Below, piece by piece: positions 15,220-20,212 of a stretch of 20,212 nucleotides of DNA. The stretch is from an uncultured Mucilaginibacter sp. (GTDB lineage: Bacteria > Bacteroidota > Bacteroidia > Sphingobacteriales > Sphingobacteriaceae). The position numbers were made by a program, and so were the translations under genes. A model generated the notes under the pieces. It was not told the origin of the DNA, searched no databases, and worked only from the letters and a program-made list of their open reading frames with translations. Each line of letters opens with the position of its first letter. Position 1 is the stretch's first letter. The DNA lies in assembly GCF_946481715.1 (NCBI RefSeq), contig NZ_CAMLOV010000099.1, positions 1 to 20,212 on the forward strand, read 5' to 3'.

Positions 15220-15663
15220 TTAAAAGTCTCTATCTAAAATAAATCCTTGAATGGATTCTAAATATTGGATTAACTTTTCTACCTGCTCATCACTCGCTAA
15301 AAGTTCCTTGTATTTCACAATAACAAATTCCAACTCTTTATTTGAAATAATTATTCGAATGATAGGTCCGTCATCAAATCTATCGGAACAAAAAACAGCG
15401 TAAATGCTTGAGGCGAAAGGTATCGCATTATAGTCAACTGTTTTTGCGATAGTGAACCGTTGAATATTATCACTAAAATCCTTTAAAATTTTAGCGATAA
15501 TATTATTCGAGTCGTTTATATCAAATGGAGAACTATCTAAGTAATACCAACCTCTGACAACTATACAATCGCTAATTAATTTTAAGCTCGAATAGATTTC
15601 TTTGGCTCGATTTAACAATGATAAATTATTAATCGGTCTATAGAAGTTCAAATTATTTTTCAC
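15220..15663 (-). CDS. AT-rich orphan protein of unknown function
   Basis: A 147-residue soluble protein that I do not recognise. There is no signal peptide and no membrane segment. It reads as a mixed alpha/beta protein: an N-terminal helix (LNRAKEIYSSLKLISD), a central stretch with IYAVFCSDRFDDGPIIRIII, and a C-terminal helix (EQVEKLIQYLESIQGFIL). The start is a GTG at 15663; an in-frame stop lies 12 bases upstream and no ATG offers an alternative. Base composition is clearly more AT-rich than the transport and guaA genes. It sits between two direct copies of the same repeat, which suggests transfer. Size and isolation would fit an orphan immunity-type or toxin-antitoxin-type protein, but nothing in the sequence shows this. 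Confidence 0.6.
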   Translation of the reverse strand: MKNNLNFYRPINNLSLLNRAKEIYSSLKLISDCIVVRGWYYLDSSPFDINDSNNIIAKILKDFSDNIQRFTIAKTVDYNAIPFASSIYAVFCSDRFDDGPIIRIIISNKELEFVIVKYKELLASDEQVEKLIQYLESIQGFILDRDF

Positions 15664-15734
15664 TATGACGTTAAGTTAGTTTGTCGGGTTTGTGTATCTA
15701 AATCTACGTTATTTAAAAGTCTTGTTCCTCCCAT

Positions 15735-15846
15735 TACCGCGAGATTAGCGTAGCGTATCTCGTGGTGGGCATAAGGCAAGCTTCGGGCTTGCGTCAGCTG
15801 AAAGCTTACCCAATGCCCGTCAGGAGTCGGAAATTCGCGGCAGCTG
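15735..15846. repeat. Second repeat family, copy 2 (right of orphan gene)
   Basis: A direct copy of the repeat at 15112-15215, about 7 bases longer in the right half. It starts TACCGCGAGATTAGCG and ends near TTCGCGGCAGCTG. The inner palindrome of copy 1 is replaced by GCAAGC-TTCGG-GCTTGC, which keeps hairpin potential despite sequence change. Between 15664 and 16081 there is no gene, only this repeat and the nested palindrome that follows; an open frame reading through both is not accepted as coding. Confidence 0.8.
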
Positions 15847-15857
15847 AACAATATCCT

Positions 15858-16062
15858 TATAGCGATGGGTTTGAAACGAAGGGTGTTCGAAACAATAAAA
15901 AATTGCGTCATGCCGAACTTGTTTCGGTACCCCACTCGGCAGGTTAGCCGGCATGCAAAGCGGCTCCGGATAGTGGTCACTTTTATGATGGGGTTCTGAA
16001 ACAAGTTCAGAATGACGTTTCTTAACGGTTCGAACGGTTCAGGTTTCAAACCCATCGCTATA
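15858..16062. repeat. Nested palindrome: 20-bp perfect arms around REP/MITE-like copy C
   Basis: The outer arms 15858-15877 (TATAGCGATGGGTTTGAAAC) and 16043-16062 are perfect 20-bp inverted repeats. Inside lies copy C of the GTCATnCCGA family, with arms 15906-15927 (CGTCATGCCGAACTTGTTTC) and 15996-16017, matching at 19 of 22 positions, and the shared core ATGCAAAGCGGC (about 15953-15964). The pairing is therefore two shells deep over 205 bases. It ends 19 bases before the stop of the fifth small membrane-protein gene. Confidence 0.85.
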
Positions 16063-16081
16063 GAAAAAGCCACCTCAAAAT

Positions 16082-16303
16082 TTAAAAGCGGCTACTTCCC
16101 TTACCATTCAAGCCCATGCAATAAGCAATCAACAAACAAGCCGCACAAAAAATAACAATAAAGCTAAACACAAAAGTAAAGATGCTTATCCCGTTGGTGT
16201 GTTTGTTTTGCGATCGGATCAGCATCTTTTTCACCGCCGAGGCAATTAGCATAGCCAGGAACATGGCAACGGAAAGGATAAGAATAAGTGCAAGTAGTAT
16301 CAT
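16082..16303 (-). CDS. Small two-TM membrane protein, array member 5 (detached)
   Basis: A 73-residue protein with segments at about 2-22 and 40-62. The linker KKMLIRSQNKHTNG matches the RSGNKH of members 2 and 4 with one change, and FTFVFSF follows at the position of LTFILSF. The tail is longer (43 residues from Ser) and ends GSSRF instead of F-x-R. It is the most remote member by position, separated from the cluster by repeats and the AT-rich orphan gene, which probably entered between them. The ATG at 16303 gives MILLALILILSVAM. Family membership rests on the linker, the TF motif and the overall plan, so it is less certain than for the others. Function unknown. Confidence 0.6.
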   Translation of the reverse strand: MILLALILILSVAMFLAMLIASAVKKMLIRSQNKHTNGISIFTFVFSFIVIFCAACLLIAYCMGLNGKGSSRF

Positions 16304-16379
16304 TTGTACATTTATTATCTAATTATCAAAAAATGTTCTGCTATCGCGAGTTTTAAAATCAACACGATAATTTTCCTTT

Positions 16380-16522
16380 GTCATTCCGAGGGAAGCGCAG
16401 CGACGAGGAATCTTGTTAATCGTGCATGTTAGGCATGCAAAGTCGCGAGCTTTGCGTCAACAACAAGATTTTTCGCTGTCGCTCAAGAGATAGTTCCTCC
16501 CTCGTTCCTCGGTCGGAATGAC
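16380..16522. repeat. Palindromic REP/MITE-like repeat, copy D
   Basis: It starts GTCATTCCGAGGGAAGCG (16380) and ends TCGGAATGAC (16522), so the ends pair exactly over GTCATTCC. An inner pair AATCTTGTT (about 16409) and AACAAGATT (16460) continues the stem. The centre contains GGCATGCAAAGTCGCGAG, the same ATGCAAAG core as copies A to C. It fills the space between the fifth small membrane-protein gene and the end of the MarC gene. Confidence 0.75.
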
Positions 16523-16538
16523 ATGAGTGTGGAGGTCC

Positions 16539-17108
16539 CTACAACCCGCTATTACTCCTAAACAACTTTATCGCGATAGCCAATAATATCACTCCAAACG
16601 CCTTACGAAGTATATGCAGCCCGGTTTTACCGAACAGTTTTTCCAGCCATTGTACATTCTTTAGCACCAGGTAAACAAAAACGGTATTTACGATGATACC
16701 TACAATGATGTTTTGCGTTTGGTATTGCGATTTGAGGGAGAGCAACGTGGTCATGGTGCCGGCACCGGCTATGAGCGGGAATGCCAGCGGGACGATGGAT
16801 ACCGATTCGGGCACTTCTTCCTTAAAAAAATCAACCCCTAAAACCATCTCCAGCGCGATTATGAATATCACGATAGAGCCTGCTATGGCGAACGAGGCAA
16901 TATCCAGCCCGATAATGGCAAGCAGTTCATCCCCCACAAATAAAAAGGCTATCATCAGCACTAAAACGGCTATGCTCGCCTTTTCAGATTCGATATGGCC
17001 CGACCGCTGCCTTAACTGGATAACTACCGGGATAGCGCCCAATATATCAATAATGGCGAAGAGGATCATCGTTACCGATAAGATCTCTTTAAAAACGAAG
17101 TGTGGCAT
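16539..17108 (-). CDS. MarC family (NAAT/UPF0056) inner-membrane protein
   Basis: A 189-residue integral membrane protein with six predicted segments. It shows the family start, LFAIIDILGAIPVVIQLRQR (residues 17-36, including the D-x-x-G-x-x-P pattern), and the central PLAFPLIAGAGTMTTLL (about 107-123). MarC proteins were once linked to multiple antibiotic resistance and are distantly related to amino-acid transporters; their substrate remains unsettled. The length is normal. The gene begins 13 bases after the MFS stop codon, so the two are very likely one operon, which fits a shared export role, though that is inference. Confidence 0.9.
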   Translation of the reverse strand: MPHFVFKEILSVTMILFAIIDILGAIPVVIQLRQRSGHIESEKASIAVLVLMIAFLFVGDELLAIIGLDIASFAIAGSIVIFIIALEMVLGVDFFKEEVPESVSIVPLAFPLIAGAGTMTTLLSLKSQYQTQNIIVGIIVNTVFVYLVLKNVQWLEKLFGKTGLHILRKAFGVILLAIAIKLFRSNSGL

Positions 17109-17121
17109 GGGCGTTCGGTTT

Positions 17122-18279
17122 TTATTCCCTCGACTTTAAGCGAATACTGAACAAAAATGCAATTAAAATATATAACGACGATAAAAAGAAAATACTATGT
17201 ACCGATATGGCGGTAACCAGCCCCGCCGTAATTGGCCCCAGCGTTTGCCCAATGGAGGCGTACGACTGGTTGATGCCCATCACCTCCCCTTTTTCGGAGT
17301 CGTTGTTATGGTCGGCAATAATGGCATTAAGCATTGGGTTGCGCAAGCCGTTAAACAAACCGTAGATACCCATACTGAAGGCAAACAATACCAGCCCGGT
17401 TGCAAAACCGCTTAATATCATCATCCCCAAACAAACCAGGGTAGACAGCAGAAGTATCAGTGCTTGCGATGAAATGATTTTTTTGATGAGCGGGACGGCC
17501 AATTGCATCAGTATCCCGGTAACGCCAAAACCGGCGTACATCAATCCTATTTGAGTGGGGTTTATTTTCAGCACATCTACCGTGAAGGTTTGAAAACCGA
17601 TGATCATGGTAAATTGCGCCATCGTTAGCAAAAAGCCAACAAGTACAGCAGTGCCAATAACCGGTTTTTTCATCACCGTTATCAGCGATACAAAATTGAA
17701 GTTATGCCCGCCGCCTTTTCCCGCTTTCTTTTTATTGGTTTCGTCTAACAAAAAGATGGTGAGCAAAGCACCAACCAGGGCGATAACTGCTGCAAAGAAG
17801 AAGGGCACTTTCTCGCCAAGCTGGCTGAGCAGGCCGCCCACTGCCGGCCCTATTACAAAGCCAAAACCAAATGCCGAACCTAATATGCCAAAGTTTTTGG
17901 CGCGGTCTTTTGCCGATGATATGTCAGATACCATGGCCTGCGCCACGGAGATGTTGCCGCCGGTGATACCATCCAGTATCCGCGCAGCGAAAAGCAAGAT
18001 TATGCTGTTAGCCAAACCAAATAGGATGAACGATGCGCAGGTGCCTATTAGGCTAATGGCCAATAAGGGCTTGCGCCCAAATTTATCTGATAGGGTGCCC
18101 AGCACTGGCGTAGCAAAGAACTGCGCAATGGAAAATGCGGCAGTAAGCAGCCCGATGGTTTGCTCGGTAACGCCAAATTTTTTACCATACGAATACAGCA
18201 GCGGCACAATAATGCCAAAGCCCATGGAATTGATAACCGAAATAAAAACAAGCACCCACAGGGTTTTATTGGTTTTCAT
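17122..18279 (-). CDS. MFS transporter, 12-TM DHA1 (TetA-like) efflux family
   Basis: A 385-residue major facilitator protein. Motif A is intact in the loop after TM2 as GTLSDKFGRKPLL (about 61-73). Motif C of drug/H+ antiporters is visible as GSAFGFGFVIGPAVGGLL. The N-terminus MKTNKTLWVLVFISVINSMG leads into TM1 with GFGIIVPLL, as in TetA-type exporters. Twelve hydrophobic segments are expected and the central loop (ETNKKKAGKGGGHNF) separates the halves. Substrate is unknown; the resemblance is to the tetracycline-efflux group, but resistance cannot be claimed. It lies 76 bases after the amino-acid permease, with a terminator between, and no clear -7 element precedes it. Confidence 0.9.
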   Translation of the reverse strand: MKTNKTLWVLVFISVINSMGFGIIVPLLYSYGKKFGVTEQTIGLLTAAFSIAQFFATPVLGTLSDKFGRKPLLAISLIGTCASFILFGLANSIILLFAARILDGITGGNISVAQAMVSDISSAKDRAKNFGILGSAFGFGFVIGPAVGGLLSQLGEKVPFFFAAVIALVGALLTIFLLDETNKKKAGKGGGHNFNFVSLITVMKKPVIGTAVLVGFLLTMAQFTMIIGFQTFTVDVLKINPTQIGLMYAGFGVTGILMQLAVPLIKKIISSQALILLLSTLVCLGMMILSGFATGLVLFAFSMGIYGLFNGLRNPMLNAIIADHNNDSEKGEVMGINQSYASIGQTLGPITAGLVTAISVHSIFFLSSLYILIAFLFSIRLKSRE

Positions 18280-18301
18280 CAGCTACAAAAGGGATGAAAA
18301 C

Positions 18302-18333
18302 AAAAAAGGTTCTGCGTTAACAGAACCTTTTTT
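18302..18333 (-). terminator. Rho-independent terminator after the amino-acid permease gene
   Basis: AAAAAAGGTTCTG (18302-18314), a six-base loop CGTTAA, and CAGAACCTTTTTT (18321-18333) form a perfect 13-bp stem with A and T runs at the base. On the minus strand it follows the permease stop (18356) by 22 bases and precedes the MFS start by 22 bases. Because the MFS gene shows no clear promoter of its own, partial read-through may feed it. Confidence 0.85.
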
Positions 18334-18355
18334 GTTTTATTGGTTTAGTGCTTAA

Positions 18356-19912
18356 TTAATCCATGAATTTTGGGTTGATAGGGTCGTTAGCCGGCTCTAC
18401 AACGCCTTTGCGCACGTGTGAACGTTTGATGCTGTAGGTAAAGTAAATTACAAAGCCTATCAGCAACCAAACAATTAAACGTGCCCAGTTTTCCCAGCCT
18501 TCGCTTGCTATCATACACAAGCATATAGCAGCACCCAGCGGGCAAACTATCATATACCATGGCGTTTTGAAAGGGCGAACCAGATCAGGGTCGGTACGGC
18601 GCAGAATGAAGATACCAAGACACACCAGTACAAACGCGAATAAGGTACCGATACTTACCATATCGCCTACGTATTTATCAGGAATAAAGCCTGCAAACAG
18701 CGATACGAACACGAAGAATAACCATTGAGATTTATAAGGCGTGCGGTGTTTAGGGTGTAATTTAGAGAATACTTTAGGGATCAGCCCATCTACGCTCATG
18801 GTGTAGAATACGCGGGTTTGGCCCATTAGCATCACCAGGATAACCGATGAGAAACCTGCAAGGATAGATACCGTAACAAACGAAGCTAACCAGCCATAAC
18901 CAGGCATTGCGGCTTTGATAGCATAACTAACAGAAGCTTCTTTACCCTGGATAAGGAACTCTTTGTAAGATACCAAACCGGTAAGTACGTGAGAGAACAG
19001 GATGTATAAACCGGTACAAATAGCCAATGATATTAAAATACCTTTTGGCATATCGCGCTGCGGGTTTTTTGCCTCCTGTGCAGCAGTAGATACCGCATCA
19101 AAGCCGATGAAGGCGAAGAACACCACGCTTGCACCGCGCAATACGCCGAGCCAGCCGTGGTTAAAGGTATCGCCATAATCAACCGTGCCTGCGCTTACTT
19201 TAATAGTACCGGCATCAGCAGGGATCATGTATGGCGTATGCAAAGCAGGGTTAATGAAGTGCCAGCCAAAGCCGATGATCATTAATACAATGGCCACTTT
19301 TATTACCACGATGATGTTATTCACCACGGCTGATTCTGCTGTGCCACGGATAAGTAGCATCGTAAGCATTAATAAAATAAAGATAGCCGGTAGGTTTACA
19401 TAACCATGCTGCCCAAGTTCGGCGGCATACATGCCGGTGGTTGTGTTGGATACTTCCAGCGGCGAGTGCGACCATATAAAAGGTATATGCACGTTAAAGA
19501 ACGTATGCAAAAACTCGTTAAAATACTGCGACCAGCCTATGGATACTGTAGCAGCGCCTAAAGCGTACTCCAGCACCAAATCCCAGCCGATGATCCAGGC
19601 GATAAACTCGCCCATGGTAGCATAAGAGTAGGTGTATGCCGAACCTGCGATAGGTATCATACTGGCAAATTCTGCGTAGCATAATCCAGCCAGCGCGCAA
19701 CCTGCAGCTGCAATAAGGAAGGAAATGGTTACTGCAGGCCCTGCATGTTCACCGGCCGCTGCTGCTGTCCGTACAAATATACCGGCACCTATAATGGCAC
19801 CAATACCCAGTGCAATAAGCGAACCGACACCTAACGTTCGTTTTAATGTTTTTTCTGTTTCCGCCGATGCCGCCATTAATTGCGCTATCGGCTTCTTGAT
19901 GAATAACTTCAT
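18356..19912 (-). CDS. APC superfamily amino-acid permease (CAT-like)
   Basis: A 518-residue permease with about 12-14 membrane segments. TM1 carries the APC unwound-helix signature, GIGAIIGAGIFVRTAAAAG (about 36-54), which binds the amino-acid backbone. The FFAFIGFDAVSTAAQEAKNP stretch around TM6 is typical of the cationic amino-acid transporter (CAT/YhdG) group. The N-terminus (MKLFIKKPIAQLMAASAETE) is the usual amphipathic lead of this subgroup, supporting the ATG at 19912. It probably imports amino acids by H+ coupling; specificity is not visible. A -7 element lies 44 bases upstream and a strong terminator follows, so it is a single-gene unit. Confidence 0.92.
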   Translation of the reverse strand: MKLFIKKPIAQLMAASAETEKTLKRTLGVGSLIALGIGAIIGAGIFVRTAAAAGEHAGPAVTISFLIAAAGCALAGLCYAEFASMIPIAGSAYTYSYATMGEFIAWIIGWDLVLEYALGAATVSIGWSQYFNEFLHTFFNVHIPFIWSHSPLEVSNTTTGMYAAELGQHGYVNLPAIFILLMLTMLLIRGTAESAVVNNIIVVIKVAIVLMIIGFGWHFINPALHTPYMIPADAGTIKVSAGTVDYGDTFNHGWLGVLRGASVVFFAFIGFDAVSTAAQEAKNPQRDMPKGILISLAICTGLYILFSHVLTGLVSYKEFLIQGKEASVSYAIKAAMPGYGWLASFVTVSILAGFSSVILVMLMGQTRVFYTMSVDGLIPKVFSKLHPKHRTPYKSQWLFFVFVSLFAGFIPDKYVGDMVSIGTLFAFVLVCLGIFILRRTDPDLVRPFKTPWYMIVCPLGAAICLCMIASEGWENWARLIVWLLIGFVIYFTYSIKRSHVRKGVVEPANDPINPKFMD

Positions 19913-19955
19913 GTTAATTTTTTATAAGATCAGTAATAGTTAAAATCGTGTAGCC

Positions 19956-19963
19956 CAAACGTA
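19956..19963 (-). promoter_or_regulatory. -7 promoter element of the amino-acid permease gene
   Basis: The complement of CAAACGTA reads TACGTTTG, an exact match to TAnnTTTG on the minus strand. Transcription would start near 19950 and give a leader of about 38 bases before the ATG at 19912. A clear -33 box was not found. Confidence 0.5.
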
Positions 19964-20176
19964 CTTAAATTTATTGAAAAGATAAAGAGCAGAATGTAAC
20001 AACGGTATGTTTGTTGTAAACAGAATTAAAAGTTGAGGGTTATGTGATTTTTACTGCCGAAAAACCCCTATTTTTTGAAGAAAAACAAAGGTAAAATTCG
20101 AAATTTTCGTAATAATTCGCCCCTATTTGCACCAAATCCCGCGATGGCACCGACAGACTGTCTTGTCCTAAAATGA

Positions 20177-20194
20177 GTTTACATAAAAGTAAAC
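20177..20194. promoter_or_regulatory. Inverted repeat before a possible gene start at the window edge
   Basis: GTTTAC (20177-20182) and GTAAAC (20189-20194) form a 6-bp inverted repeat with a 6-base spacer, three bases before an ATG at 20198. A second palindrome, GACAG-A-CTGTC, lies at 20152-20162. They could be operator sites or part of the end of a mobile element. Elsewhere in 19913-20212 I see only the minus-strand -7 element and an AAAATT/AATTTT palindrome at 20093-20107. Confidence 0.3.
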
Positions 20195-20197
20195 ACA

Positions 20198-20212
20198 ATG
20201 GAAAAGATAATT
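20198..20212 (+). CDS. Possible truncated gene start at the window end
   Basis: ATG followed by four sense codons (MEKII) runs off the window. The only support is its position just after the inverted repeat. There is too little sequence to assign anything. Confidence 0.2.

Noticed and set aside
15663..16073. Minus-strand open frame of 136 codons
   Set aside because: It reads straight through both a direct-repeat copy and the nested palindrome; its peptide is a translation of repeat sequence, with no protein-like domain pattern.
17600..18355. Plus-strand open frame of 251 codons
   Set aside because: It is antisense to the MFS transporter, whose motifs A and C are intact on the minus strand; the complement of membrane-protein codons often stays open.
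1..20212. tRNA, rRNA or known riboswitch genes
   Set aside because: No cloverleaf with a GTTCRAnnC arm and CCA-type end, no rRNA segment and no known riboswitch core was recognised by eye; a covariance-model search could still find weak cases.

Overview
The window looks like chromosomal DNA of a Bacteroidota member, most probably the family Sphingobacteriaceae (Mucilaginibacter/Pedobacter type). The basis is the set of family-typical proteins (DUF5686 outer-membrane protein, MacB/FtsX-type permease of the 'KEIGIRKVLG' kind, the small VapB-like antitoxin with a PIN toxin), exact matches to the Bacteroidota -7 promoter element TAnnTTTG, weak Shine-Dalgarno sequences, and intergenic palindromic repeats of the 'GTCATnCCGA...' type. 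The genus is inference; no rRNA or tRNA gene is present to confirm it.

Layout. 1-310: no gene; a degenerate palindromic repeat and a strong hairpin terminator. 311-2767: DUF5686 outer-membrane protein. 2862-3263: VOC/glyoxalase-fold protein. 3316-3877: AT-rich type II toxin-antitoxin pair (VapB-like/PIN), ending exactly where a convergent GNAT acetyltransferase (3878-4402) ends. 4542-8462: three overlapping genes on the plus strand, guaA (GMP synthetase), a periplasmic-binding-fold lipoprotein and an RsmB/RsmF-type RNA cytosine methyltransferase. 8483-9304 and 9427-10290: divergent phytanoyl-CoA dioxygenase-like enzyme and AraC regulator with repeated candidate operators between them. 10374-12782: 8-TM FtsX/MacB-type permease.

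12783-16538 is the accessory region. It holds a 12-unit heptanucleotide array, several REP/MITE-like palindromes of two families, a DUF2306 membrane protein, and a family of five small minus-strand proteins (69-86 aa), each with two membrane segments around a basic SGNKH-like linker and, in four of the five, a C-terminus of almost fixed length ending in Phe-x-Arg. A remnant of a second DUF2306 gene lies inside the array, so the locus grew by tandem duplication. An AT-rich orphan gene (147 aa) lies between two direct copies of a roughly 105-bp repeat. I recognise no named family for the small proteins; they are the best candidate here for an undescribed system.

16539-19912: minus-strand transport block, with an APC amino-acid permease, a hairpin terminator, then an MFS drug-efflux-like transporter and a MarC-family protein with 13 bases between them. 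19913-20212 is mostly intergenic, carries a minus-strand -7 element for the permease, and ends with a possible truncated plus-strand gene start next to an inverted repeat.
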